Notes under the pieces: generated by a model
Told to the model about the DNA's origin: nothing
Database searches by the model: none
What the model saw: the letters and a program-made list of their open reading frames with translations, nothing else
Shown here: piece after piece, positions 1 to 12,646 of the stretch
Position numbering within the stretch: position 1 is the stretch's first letter
How the letters are laid out: every line of letters starts with the position of its first letter
Translations under genes and position numbers: made by a program
Origin: Cadophora sp. MPI-SDFR-AT-0126
Lineage: Eukaryota > Ascomycota > Leotiomycetes > Helotiales > Ploettnerulaceae
Direction: 5' to 3'
Length of the DNA stretch: 64,000 nucleotides
NCBI GenBank assembly: GCA_020747065.1
Contig: JAGMVK010000018.1
Coordinates: 992,001-1,056,000 of the forward strand

Positions 1-3000
1 GAAGTGAAGTGAGGGCAGGGGGAAGAGAGAATCCTCGTCTGGACCGATTGAGTGAAGTTAGAAGCGAAGGGCATTGAAAGTGAGTGAATTTTACAGACAT
101 ATCATCGGTCTCGCTTGTACGGCTGGCTATTCGAGGTATTTTCCTTGAAAACTCGCCAGAAAAGCTAAGCACCTCGCGTGTCAACGTCGCAGCACATGTA
201 CCTACCTACCTACATACATACATACATACCTACATACATATCGGTTCCGGCCATAATCCAAACTTGGAAAGAAGCGATACACGAAGGGAAAGCGAGGAGA
301 CGAGAGGCGAGTAGAGGAAAGAAGAGGTTCGCGAGGATGCACGAATGCTGCTTCCGGTGCAGGGAAGGCTAGTTCTGCCGCTGCAGGAGGATCTGGTTTC
401 GGCTTTCGGATCATGAGGGAGCGTAGGTGCAGGCGCGGTTTGCATGGAGGCTTTTGTGGATATGGGGGACTGTGACTTGTTTTCTTTTTGGCACTGGGGT
501 TTAGTGAGGGGAAGGAGGTTTGAGATTGTCTGAGGAGTTTTGCGCGTGGTCAGGTGCTACTGATGCTTTTCTTCTCTTTCTCTTTTTCGTTCTAGTGGCG
601 TTGTTTGTTTACTTCAAATCCTACTTTGATATTTCAGTGTGCCTTTGCGGGAATTTCATTATTCTCTCTCCATGAGAATAACCATCTCGTCACACAAGTT
701 TCTCCTCCAATATCAGCAACTATGCAAGAATATACCAATGGGTCAGAGGAACCGTTTTCAATTTTTCATCATCTCACAAGAATCAAGCATCCGGGACCTG
801 GGATCAGGGGTTCAACACTCCCTTTCAACCTCTTCTTTCATCAAATTTCTTCCTCCATCCAAGTTTCTAGGATCGCTGCTAGATATCCCTTCTTCTCCCT
901 CCTTGAATCTCTTCATCCAGCCGAGCGGCTGTACAGCAAATGGCCAGGCGAACACGGCACAACTTCCATCTCCATCTTCTACCGTCCTGCAAGTCTCAAC
1001 GCTTTTGAGGCTAGTGAGGGGCTTAGAGCTAAGAAATAGCCGCCATGTGCCGTGCCGTGCAAGCGGTTGCAATATAATCTTATATTAAATCTTGAGGCAG
1101 CAAAGTTAGGTAGTAAAGCAGGGAATGGTATGGCATGTGAAAGCCACACAGATGACGCAGTCGCAATGCTCCGTGTTACTGGTACTCATCTTGATATGCA
1201 AGGACGTTGGTGCGACATCAGGTGAAGTACCGCCGGTTCGAAGGTACCGACGGATAGAATACTACTCCACCACGCGAGCGATACGCTTCCTATCCGCTGC
1301 ATATGGCCATTTGATCTCTCCGTCAATATAACATCACGTCACGGTACCTGACCAGATAGTGTTCTATCTGCACTGTTAGTCTGTTGGTTCTGTGTTTGTA
1401 GACGGAATTCCTCCTTCCATTCCCCATCTCATTCTCCTCCGGCGAAAAGAAGACTTCGGATGAACATATATCTCATATGATCTAACATACAGTATCGTAC
1501 AGGAAAACCTGGTCCTGGAAACTTCCGTATACTGCATTGCATACCACCGCAAATCCCCCGAGTAACTAACCGACCGAGAGCAACCGACGGAGAAATTCCA
1601 TTCAACGACAATACTCTATAAGCCTGCAGGAAAAACATGTGGGTACGTTATAACATGGTATGGTATGGCACGGTACAACGGCGTAGGAAGCTCACGGGAG
1701 GGGCATACATGTGTCTTGACGTGCAGGTACTTTATTCTCGGTCCGCCCTTGTTCTGCGGGCGATATAGTGGGTCGATATATTGGGTTTGTAATTCAGGCA
1801 GTGTTGTGCCGAATTAAGCGAGGCGAGCGAGAGGGGATTTGAGATACCATCCATCGGTTGATTTTTGATTCGGTACAGATTCCTGAACTTCCTTGTACTT
1901 CACGTGCCCTCATTCGATGAGGTCAAGAGTTTGTTGGTCGAATTCAAGGATCGAGATAAGAGGAGACGCAATACAAGACGCAATAGCTTCGGCGGGGAAA
2001 ATACCCCTCATTGTATTGGTCCAATTTGATTGCGTTGGTGTGGGGTACATGTATATGAATTGCACGCAGATCCGTTTCAATTCGGCCAGTGCCGAAGTCA
2101 CAATAAAAGTCAAGCATGAGGAGAATCTGGATATATCACAATGTCTTTTCTTCATGTTGTTGTGAGGCGTAGTTATGTGAATTCCGTCGTGGAAGATGCG
2201 GGGTAAACAAATGTTGGAAGCGGGATATTTTATGTCGAGAACTGCAGTGGAGATACAAATGGAGACGGGATGATAGATGGACAATGTGCGAGAATGCGAT
2301 TGAGAGCGGGATGGGATTGGGGTTGATGTCATTGTACTACAGCAATGAAGAATCTTGAGTGGTTTTGAGTGGTGATGTTATTCCAGGGTCGATTGTGGGA
2401 CCGTGGTCATATTTTTACCTGGATACAGAATTAGGCAAGAAGCACAGATACAGTTTCTCTCGTCATACGACAAGGACTTGAGCGGCTCAGTAATTATCTG
2501 CTGCATCTGAAAGATGAAAGAGACATTGCTTAAAACATGCACTTTCGTTCAAATCTCATCCTCACTTACCCCAACCTCAAATCCTCCCAGATAAGCAGGT
2601 GCATCAAGTAAACACACCACGGCCACTCCCGAACCTAGAGATGGGTCGTATCTTTCAAAATCAGGGGTACGTACCTGCCGCACTTGTAATGTACATACAG
2701 GTCATGCCGTCGCGGCGAGATACTTGAGGGTGTGCACACCTTCGGTATCAAAGGGACCTAGGGCTTCCGCATCCTCGAAGAGTACTTGGAGGTCCAAGGC
2801 CTCTTCCGAACTCCGATGCATGCACAATCGTAAACAAATGCATTTACATGTTCGCGTTCGAGAGGGAGATTATTGGAAAGTGCATATTCAGGTCCCCGTG
2901 ATCGAGATGGCCATGAGGAGATGTGGTGGTGGCCGGATCTTGGTAGATGTCGAAATGGGGGTCCGCGTGGGGTGCGAGGAAGTTATATCGCCCGTTATCA

Positions 3001-6000
3001 GATGCTTTGCTTTTTTATGCAGTACATACGGAGGCGTTCTTCAACAATTCAGGTATTCTGTGTCTTCTAGAGTAATCTGCAAAGGATCCATGGCGGTGAG
3101 AAAAGAAATAAGGAGACCGTCCTCCGAAAGTGCACCATTTCAAAGCAGCAGGTAGACGGGCGTGGGAAAAGAAAGGGAAGACATACAGGTGTCGCTCGAG
3201 GATATGCACCCCACGCTCTCCCGCTGTCAGTTTCGAATATGTGCTACATTGTATCTTCACAATCACATTCACATTTCGCGCATCAAGCATAAGAGGCAAC
3301 CTTGGAAATAACATCAGTGTACGGCAGTGTATTTACTGTGGATCCTCCCTTTTTCACCTCGCCAATAACCGAGACCCACTTCCTGGTATGAAAACAAGAG
3401 AGAGACTTGTCGTTAGCAGTCCGCTTACAAGCGTTAAGTCATTCCTCACGGCAAAGTGGATGATTCATCAGTACTATCGGGACCTTATGATCAGCGCCCA
3501 TCGTCTTTTCATTCAGACTCCCTAATTCTGTTGAACAAAACTGAATATGCTTGAGCAAAGCGGCGAAGGTGGTTCCATTAAATTCGGTCAACGGTACCGA
3601 GCCGTGCGTGCTGTGCCCTACATGTGGCTTCCCGTCAATCCCTCCTTTCCAGCCAGCAGCTGTCAACAAAAATATCCCTGAACTAATCCCGCCTTTCCCC
3701 TCCTTTCTTCACAGACAAAGATACCAACACTTAGTCTCTCCGCGAGAGTTTCTCCGCACTCGAACACTAGCACTATCTCCAGACCCCAGAGACCCCTCAT
3801 TACTCGGGACAATTTTAAAGTTTAAGAATGATGGAAGAAACGCCGCTTCCTTATCATGCGTGCTCGATTGGGCTCGAGTCGTGTCAGAGATGGAATCGAA
3901 TCGAATCATGAACAAGCGTTAAAGTTTACTTCCTAGTCAGGTAGCATTGCATAGCTCGAGGACGAGAATCTTACGAGCGGTAAACGAGCTGCTTTTTCCT
4001 GTCGTGAAACCACTCACTACAAGTATTGACCTGGATAAGGGGCCAGAGTCAGCTTACCCTACCAGCCGGCACCGCACTTCCTTCACCATTCCCGCCTGGC
4101 GTGCAGGAAGGATGCCAATGCCTCTATTCCCCGGTGTCCTAGCAATATCCGAGAGCTCCTTCATTGCCCAAACGGGTCATAAAGTTCGAATAAGTCTCGA
4201 AAGTGTCCAGGTTCCCCACGTCCCCACCGTCGGACGAAAGTCGGGACTGTTGAGTTTTGGTCTGGACATGGAGGAAATTTGGAACACGGTGATGTCGTCA
4301 GCTTATTTCTCACACGAGGAGGTGATGTCGTCAAATTGTGCCAAAGCGCTTGCGCTGAAACGGATGGGTCTTCAGCATGTGAAGAAATCCAAGAATAAAG
4401 TTGAGGTCGGGCTTACTGGAGAAGGAAGCTTCGAGGAAAACGCTCGGGATGTTGAGTCACCAATGCTGTTCTATGGGGGTTATTTCTGGGGAATAGAAAA
4501 GCTTCCTCGTATTAGTGCGTGCATGTAACCTTATCTTTGGGGCAATATTACAAAATGATAGGTAGCGCCTTGATCGCTTCCACTCCATCCTATTGGATTG
4601 GTAGCTACGAGGAGCTTCAGTGGGTAGCCTATGATAACGAGAAGCTCATACAACAAGTTTCCCAGCGGTGGGCTCCCCCAAACTTTTCATTTGAATCCTT
4701 GGAGAGAATTTCTAAATATACCTTCTAATCGTCATCATCAAGGTCTTGAACTTCTTCCTCTTCGGAACCATTGGAGGGAAAACAAAAGTTGAAGGCAGCC
4801 CCGGATTTCTCTTATCTTTGATCTGCGGGGCTAGTATCTACCTGAATCGAGCGGTTTATGGCTTGAGATAGGAAGAAAACTGTTGAGAGGCAGATACAAT
4901 GAAAAGCCAAACACCCCTTACTTTGCCACTAGATCCGAAGAAGTAATAACATGAGCCGAAGAAAATTAACTTCAATAATTTTCAATATGGCGACAAAATC
5001 CCGAAAGAAAAGAAGATGCTACGTCAAAACATTCGATAAGTAATCAATTTTATACTTTCTGGCGATCCTCAATGATGTGATGCTGTCAACTACCGCAAGT
5101 TCCGTTCCCCGTGGGGTGGGATGTGGGGAAAGATCCACCCCGCCGGATGAGGATGCTCCATCACTAAGTTTTCTGATAACTTTTGCTTTTACTTTTGCGT
5201 TGCAGACTCGACACCGCTGTTTCAATCCAATATCGTTACTTTCCATTAGCTGGCCCCATCGTCATTTCCCAAAACCTTCTATCTCCAGCTTTTCCGTAGC
5301 TACTCCTGGAGAGTAGTCTATGATGTCAAAAGATACGGAGAAATATTCGTTCCGTAGCTCGGCGTTGGAAATACACCCGAGCTTGAACACTAAGTGAAGC
5401 TAAAAGAAATGGGCATTTGGAGAAAGCCAAATTGGGGAGACGCTAAAGAAGAAGGGCCAACCGGACCCGGACTATCCCCACAACTCCACAGTTGCCAAGT
5501 CGGTATCTCTGGTAGTGACAGCTTGCCACGGCGCTTGATAATTGCTAATGGGATGATACGGACGCTTCACTTTTCCTGTTTGTAATGCACTATTACCTCA
5601 TATTTTGTCGAATCACGAATAGAGACCTCAGAGTGAGGCACGCGCCTTGATGCCGGAAAAAGATGCCCGTAGGGGAAGGCAGGGCAAGTGCTGAGATGGT
5701 GCGATTTCGGGACGGGTTAAGAGATGGATGAGGAAGGTTGCTTTGGCACTTTTGTTTTTCCACTTCCTTGGATTCCTCTTGAGGTTTGGGGGGGATGCTT
5801 GGAAGGGAAGGGCTGAAGTGTGGGGGTTGTCGTAACGTTGAGACGAGAGGTGGTACCGTAGCAGCGGAATGTGACGAGACTCGTTCAAGGATGGCTTGAG
5901 GGTGTAAGGAATGCAGGTGGACGTGAAGCCTGGAATAGTCTGGACGATAGGGAAGAATAGTGGATGGCGGGGTTGGCGGGGTTGGAGCTTGGGAGGAGTT

Positions 6001-9000
6001 CAGCTGAATGTGTGCTGCCGAAGGTCTTGCACCACTATCGCATCACATCGTGACCTCAAGGTGTGATTTGTGCGGAATACTTGCTCAAATGTAACATCCA
6101 GAGATAGGGATTAGGTAACTCTAAAACAGACAATTATGAGATGTGACACTACACATGTAGACATCACATTTTCTTGTCCGTATTCTTCCTCCCCGAACCT
6201 GCCCTCGACCGATGTTCATGTCCTTCCAAATCCGACCCTACAACAAGTTTGCATGCCATCAACATCCTGCATTCGCTCCTTGCTTCACTTGCTTGCTGAA
6301 TTGAGAGCAGCAGCCGTCTGCTCAGCACACTAATGACGCTTCTTAATATGGGAAAGTTCGGCTCTCTGCGGCCTGAATGCAGAACTTGAAGGAGGTGAAG
6401 AATCACTGAGATGTTTGCTGAGTTACTCGGTTCAGGCGGTCATGTATGTACGTAAGTACCATGATCCTCTCTGCAATTTGCCAAGTTTGTTGATACCGGG
6501 CATTGACTAATTGATCGCAGAGGCGAGGAAAGGAACGACATACATGATGCAAGGTTGGTCGATTTTTGCGTTGCGTGGTAGTTTGGTATCACAGGTCGAC
6601 GCGATGATCCACACGGCTCGTCGGTCAAAATAAATCAAGGGAACAGGAAGAAGAAGCAATTTCAAAATCTCCTCCTCAAAAGTCCAGGTTTACTGTGAGG
6701 TGCCAGGCTCGAATCGCCCGATTGAGACCCGACATGTACTGCGCCGTACGAAAATCTGCATCTGGAACACGACTGTTGGCGTTGAGATCGGACCGCAGAG
6801 CCGAGCTGGGTTTGCCCCCAAAAGCGGAGCTGAGGACGGGAGGCGCATCTGGAGTCCCCAGTGAAGTGGATCAAGACGGAAAATCTGGAGAACGACATGG
6901 AACATTAGGGCTTGCTCTGTCGATGTGTACTGTGTTGGAATTCTGCACATGATCACCTCGATTCCATTTATGCGACTCTCGGAAGCACGGAGTGATGGCA
7001 TGGACTAAAGAATGAAAGGTGGTAATATATCTGTTGTTAAGATGCCGATTTGGGATGTAAATGGCGGTCGCGGCAAAGTTGCTGCTGGCAATCTGTCTCA
7101 TAGGGATATAGAGAAAAATGTTCTCGTCAATACTAGCGAATAATTTTTGGAGCTTCTGTGCCTTGTCGTCCACAATCCCAAATTCTAGCTCCTCTTCTGG
7201 CTAAGACTCACGGACGTACGCCCCGGTCTATGTTGCATTTGATATTGCTGTTTAAATTTTGGAAATGGCCTTGGTTCTTAAGTGAGCACGTAACTCTTCT
7301 TGGTTTCTCGAGGCAAGTCACTGTGCCGTTATGATACTTCATTGGCAAAACCTGTCCTTCCCGAACGAGAAATGGAAGAACACCTGCGCCTGAAAAGCAA
7401 GACAGAGCAGCCGATACTGGAGCAACATGATCTTCCTGGCTCAATTGCGTTTAATAACTTCTGTGTTTGTAAATACGAAGTTACATATGTTGTGCGATGA
7501 GGCGAGAATGTGTATTTTTGGCTAACATCTGAGGCTTAGACTCAAAGTTTCACAGGGCAGACACACACTTGCGGCCATGTACCTCAGATATATTGACATC
7601 CACGAGGTCCATGCTTATCTACGCAACGATTGCTGTGTGCTACTGGAAATAGATATTTTAAAGAGTCAATATACGAGCTTGTAATATATACCAGAGTTTG
7701 GGGTCCTCCGCGAGCAGAAGTGACGGCAACGCGAAGTGAGAGCTCACGCACCACGTGCTCGGACTTTCCAGATCTTGGGATGAACAATGTTACTCTGCGT
7801 GTGGGACGTGGGGTTGAACTTGGAGGTGAAGATAAGGTTGAGATGGGAGTATAAGATAAGGGCATCATTGGTGGAAAAAGGGGGGGGACTCTGAGCGGTG
7901 AGGAGGGAAGATATTCAGGCTGAATGGTGGTGATGGGGGCCGCAGCGCTGGTGAGGTTTCTTGTAATCAGAATGCAGATTGTTATTGACAATCGAACTTG
8001 GAATTTGGTGCTTTTTGATAGAGGGTGACGTGAGAACATGGTCTGAGGACGGACCGTCTTGGGAAAGTCAACGACTTGAGAGACCGTTGCTGGAGGAGGA
8101 TGCACCCTTTGAAAATCTTGGATATGCCCGTTCCGGTTTTGAGTCAGATTGAGCGAGTCCTAACACGAATGAGAGATGAGCGGCCCAGTCACAACCTCGA
8201 TAGATATCTAAAGGTGTTATTGATTTGTCCAATTACTTGGAAGGACTCGGGGTCAGCAAGGTCTGAACTCAGGATGAAGATTCTCAGAGGAGGCAGATCT
8301 GTGACGATTCAGGTGTCCATGTTGTGTAGCTCGAGATAAGAAATAAACAACGGCAGTTGAGAATAAGCCGTGCTCAGTAAATCCAGATTCGTTAAGTGTT
8401 TGGGTAGTAACTCGGACAATGAGCATGCGTACAGCCGGCAGAGCAAGACAACTTCCCCACGGTTGTTGTTGAGCAGGGTTATCAAACAAAGCCCTATCAT
8501 ATTACAGTACTGCCAGTCGTTGTCGCTTTGTTCCTTCTCTGCCGTCCCCTAAATCTACATCGATATCGACCTTTCAAGGTACAATGACCAGTACTTAGTG
8601 CACTCACTACTTTGAATGATGCACCGCACTGATCGCGAAGAGGTCCGAACAGGGAGTCTTTAGTAAGAGATACTTGATTAGTACTGAGTGCTTGTATGGG
8701 GAACAAGTTGCAGTTGATATGGGCTAGTTTTAGTCGTCGTCTTGATTCAGTTTTAACGAGATAGCTATTTAAGCGAGCCTTTGTTGATTATCAAGGGTGG
8801 AAGGTTCGTGTTTAGCTGAAACTAATACAGCTATCTAGCATAATATGATCGCATCTAGACAGCGCAGCCGAAGCTTTTAATCAAGTACTCCTGTAATTGT
8901 GCTGTTGTAATGTGAGGCAACACTTTTTTTACGTGTTCAAAACTGTTTCAGGTCTCTCGGATAACACTTTACGATAAAAGTTGATGGAACTCTCCTTGCC

Positions 9001-9533
9001 GGTTCAAGGTACCAAGATGAGGTTGCATTCAAAAGTGTAGTTGGTGATCTCTCATTTTGATTCCCGGCAAAGATCGCAAGGAAGGGAAAATTTATTTACA
9101 ACGAATGAGGAATTTAAGTGTTTTTGAGCTGTGGACAAAAACGAAGAAACGAAAACCGACACGAAGCATTTGGTCGATTAGACGGACGCTGAACTACATA
9201 TCAGGCTTCAATCATGGCTAATATGGAGTCTATATTGATAATTTATTCTTAGCAGTACTTGCAAGTAGGGAGAAAGCTTTACACTTGTGGTGGGATTCCG
9301 AGAGAGCTATCGCTACACATGTTCTAAGCCCAGAGATGCTTTGCCTGTGACGACCATACTGATGACAGCTTTCGGCAACGATATTGGTGTATGGTTATCA
9401 AGGCTTCTCCTCTGATCATAAGGGCAGAAATCGAATTTGAATGCCATGGTGTTAGGCCTCTCGTCCAGCGCGAACACACATATTCTCGGCAAGCATTCCT
9501 TGCCGCACGACTCAATCCAGACTGCCTGCCTGC
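1..9533. other. Gene-poor stretch, no supportable gene
   Basis: I see no convincing gene in this 9.5 kb. Open frames are short (longest about 190 codons, at 3947-4528 and 7584-8105). They lack recognisable domains, are not extended by plausible splice pairs, and have the low-complexity composition of chance frames. No terminal inverted repeats, transposase-like or reverse-transcriptase-like motifs were recognised. One tetranucleotide microsatellite lies near the left end. The stretch could be a regulatory desert, decayed repeat sequence or lineage-specific DNA; the sequence alone does not decide. Confidence 0.6.
199..240. repeat. TACC/TACA tetranucleotide microsatellite
   Basis: About ten tandem units of TACC and TACA lie back to back over 42 bases. 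It is a simple repeat with no sign of being part of a gene. Confidence 0.9.
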
Positions 9534-10551
9534 TCAGACAATGTTGAATTTTCCTCTCCCTGCCCAAAGAGCTCGATATTGAGTCGTTAGGGACATCTTG
9601 TTCAGAAAGTCCACCATATCGTTTACCCCTTCTGGCGACTTGATCCAGTGCTCCTCGTAGTCGTAAACCTTGAACTCGCCTTTTCCACCTATATTTACAA
9701 GAGCTTGGTACAACGCCTGCCCTTGACTTATGGATGCAATGGTATCGTTTCCTGATTGGCCGATAAAAATGGGAAGCTTCTTGCGCGGAATGCGTTTGTC
9801 CTTGACCGCAAGTGACGGATCGGCATTTGACGACATACTGCTTCTGCGGCTTCTTGGTATTTTGGAACTTCTGAAACTCTTTTCAATGGCTCGTGCCTCG
9901 CTCGTAGTAAATTTCCCATCTCTCTACCCTGGACTTGTGACGAACATGCCTCTGATCAGGCAGCCAGCCACAGAACCCGATGAGATCGCCGATTTCGATT
10001 CCACCAGAAATCAGGGTTCGACTGGCAGCGGCACAATTCCGACCAATTCCACAGAGAACGATGTTTTGGGGAGGTATGTCGTTCGATTCGTTATAATGGC
10101 AGTCAATATATCATTCATGCTCTCCTCAAGGCCTGAGTATTCCAATCCACCATCGGGACATATGCTAAGCAATCTCGGAGTCAGTATTGGAACTTCAATC
10201 ATAGATTAAGAGCGTTGAGACATCTCGAGAACATGAAAAGTAGTGTGACAGCTCCAAGCTTTTCAGAAGACTACAGGGGGGAAATGGCACGGCGTTCACT
10301 CACTACCATGGTTATGGGTCCATCTTGGGCTCCTCATCTAGCCAAACTGAAACCATTGATGACGAGAAAACCCATTTGTCGCTAGGGGAAGCTTGAGGGA
10401 GAGTCAGACCGTTTAAAGCTTGAAGAGTGAGGATCTTGCCGGCAAATTCGTCGACGGTGTTCAGATGGTCATGGAGCAAGATGACTGTTTGTGTATGCTC
10501 TGCACTAACTGGAAGCTCGACTTTGAGTTCAGAACGAGCTCGAGCGCTCAT
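9534..10551 (-). pseudogene. Decayed carboxylesterase / acyl-protein thioesterase-like gene
   Basis: Three reading frames of the minus strand together resemble the fungal phospholipase/carboxylesterase (acyl-protein thioesterase-like) alpha/beta hydrolases. The N-terminal block (10551-10315) carries TVILLHDHLNTVDEFAGKIL and KWVFSSS, matching the usual VILLHG..DT..EF and WVFPSS blocks, and then hits a stop. A second block near 10166-10085 and a third near 10092-9960 (NIVLCGIGRNCAA ... FCGWLP) are in different frames, with no GT donor between them to excuse the shift. The last block (about 9927-9560) has LPIFIGQSGNDT and EEHWIKSPEGVNDMVDFL, the usual Asp and His regions. The nucleophile elbow, normally GxSxG, reads GIGRN, so the catalytic serine is gone. 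Two frame changes, an internal stop and loss of the nucleophile argue for a pseudogene. An alternative with unusual introns is possible but would not restore the serine. Confidence 0.65.
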
Positions 10552-12646
10552 TTTGAGGATCTAGGGAGGCTGGTGTCGAATATAAAATTATCGTGGGTGT
10601 GAATTGAATATAAGAACGTTGCGTCAAGTATAGAAGATACTCAACTCCTGTCCTGCATGAGCTGGAGCACCAGAAACGAGGAAAAGCAGGTGCGGCCAGT
10701 GGTCTGGGAATGCAGAGCCCTTGCCTCTGTCCCATACAGTCTTGTCTATGGTTCTGTTTACATTCTGAACCCCCAGTGACCACCTTCCTATTCTTTTTTC
10801 GGGAACAAATCAACAAGCATCTTCTCCTTAGGTAGCTTTGACAATTATCCATAAGCCCGATTCATCCAAAAGTGGATGTGCTCAACCTCCGCCGCTTGGC
10901 TTCAAGTCAAACCGAATCGCAAACATCGGACACATCGCCACAATCTCAATCGTAGCGAGATGTCGTCACGGACACAGATTCGTACCTCCTCTGAAACCTC
11001 GTAACCCTCCTGGCGGTCACTTGGTCGTCATGAAGCGATGGTGATCGGTTGGTCGACCGTGGGTCCTCATACTGAGGGGCTGAATTGGTAGGACTTATCG
11101 GGCATGAAGATGATGGTGTCTTTCTTGAGCAGGTGCTTCTTGTCGAGTAAATGTCTCACACTACGATATGAGCTCCCGTGAATATATCACTCTGGTGCTA
11201 AATATCAGAGGATCTAGCCATCAAGATACTGACTGCTCGCATTCGCACTATTTGTGCCTCTTGGCTTCTTGCTTCCCTGAGGGGGCCAATGACCACTCAG
11301 GGACCGATTCCATGGCATTTTTGGAATTGTTCGTGGATCTGAATTTGAAGGTTCTCGATTGGGCCTTTACTACTGTGAAAAGGCTTTCGATTTCGTATGC
11401 CGCAATCATGCTGAAGACAGTGAAGCCCTTCGACCTCTTTCCTTGACCTGAGTAGGCTTCTGATCATGCCAATCTCAAGTCAAGACATTCAAGCTTCGAG
11501 TGTATTATGACATGCAATATGTATTATTGTCTAAGGGACGCTTTTCCGTGAGCATAGCATGTGTCCGATGGGCTCTAGATGTTAGATAGATTTTCAGAAT
11601 GGGACAACATGTATCTCGAAACTTCTAGCAATAATGCGGCTAATTCTACCCAAGCTGCACCACTAGCTGCTCATTCGCCCCCCAAAAACGAGCTCTAGAT
11701 GAGGCATGGGTAGAAGAGAAATTGTTCGAAATTGTTGATATAAGTATTTTTAAAGTGACACATGGTAGTGGAAAAGTGTGGATGTCGGATGCTGTCTGAA
11801 TGCACGCACAATGAAGCATTTGCCAGAAGAATGCTCCCAAATGTCGTCCATCTCGAATGGGATTTGAAATGTAGTAGAGCTCGAATCGACGGGGGAATTC
11901 ATCAGGGCTGATAAGGCAAAGTAATTGAATTGCCAACTTCTGTTGTGTGGGTAGAGCCCTCTTCATCAAATGCCAGCATAGACAACCGGACTACCTTTAC
12001 GACCGAAAAAACAGGTTGATGTGCAAGAAATACCTTCCGTCGGCTCGTCTCAAAGATCTCATCGTCCGAAGCATACCCTCACATACTTCATGTGTGCACA
12101 TAAATTCCCACAGATGTCTCGAGGACCAGGATTCGAGCTTGAATGGACGGCAAACCAATACTCTTTCGGACACCACTGGTGTTGCCCTGTATCAAGCCAA
12201 AATAACTTACGAGAAAGTTCTGTAAATGCTGTCGGGAATGGTACTCTGTTTATAGCGGCTGACGTGCGGAAACCCAGTAGAGCCGTCACCTCTGTCGAAG
12301 ACTTCCCCTACATCGGAGGCAGATTGACTGAGACAAGAAACAAAAGCGCCGAAAAAAGGAACGAATAGGCCAAATTCTGCCAATGGAAGTCTTATCCTAT
12401 CAAGCATTGATATCAAAGAAGCTATTGAAATAAGAGCGGGAATTCAGTAATTCGGGGTGATTGTGAACTCAAATGAGGACGGTCGAATGGTCATCACTGA
12501 TATGTTATAGCACCCTACATGGCACCACAACGCCGGGTATCGTGCTTGACATATGCGCCAATATCGCTCAAATATGTGAAAATGCAACCCAAAACGCCAG
12601 CTCTAAAACGAAATGAGACTCATTCCAGAAGCGTGATTGCCTCTCC
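10552..12646. other. Intergenic, nothing recognised
   Basis: This 2.1 kb between the esterase relic and the peptidase gene holds only short, domain-free frames. The right end must contain the terminator of the minus-strand peptidase gene, and the left end the old promoter of the relic. No repeats or RNA genes were recognised. Confidence 0.5.

Noticed and set aside
1230..1250. Possible tRNA B-box (GGTTCGA)
   Set aside because: The box is not followed by the required CC, and no A-box or cloverleaf pairing is seen around it. Other B-box-like strings (near 9000, 40261 and 53293) fail in the same way.
4290..4335. Short direct repeat GGTGATGTCGTCA, twice 31 bases apart
   Set aside because: It is an isolated 13-base repeat without flanking structure, so chance or local duplication is enough to explain it.
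3947..4528. 193-codon plus-strand frame
   Set aside because: It has no recognisable domain, no support from neighbouring splice signals, and mixed composition typical of a chance frame in the gene-poor block.
7584..8105. 173-codon minus-strand frame with a weakly hydrophobic stretch and many Pro/Ser residues
   Set aside because: The hydrophobic stretch is too far from the start to be a signal peptide. The rest is low complexity, and there is no family resemblance.
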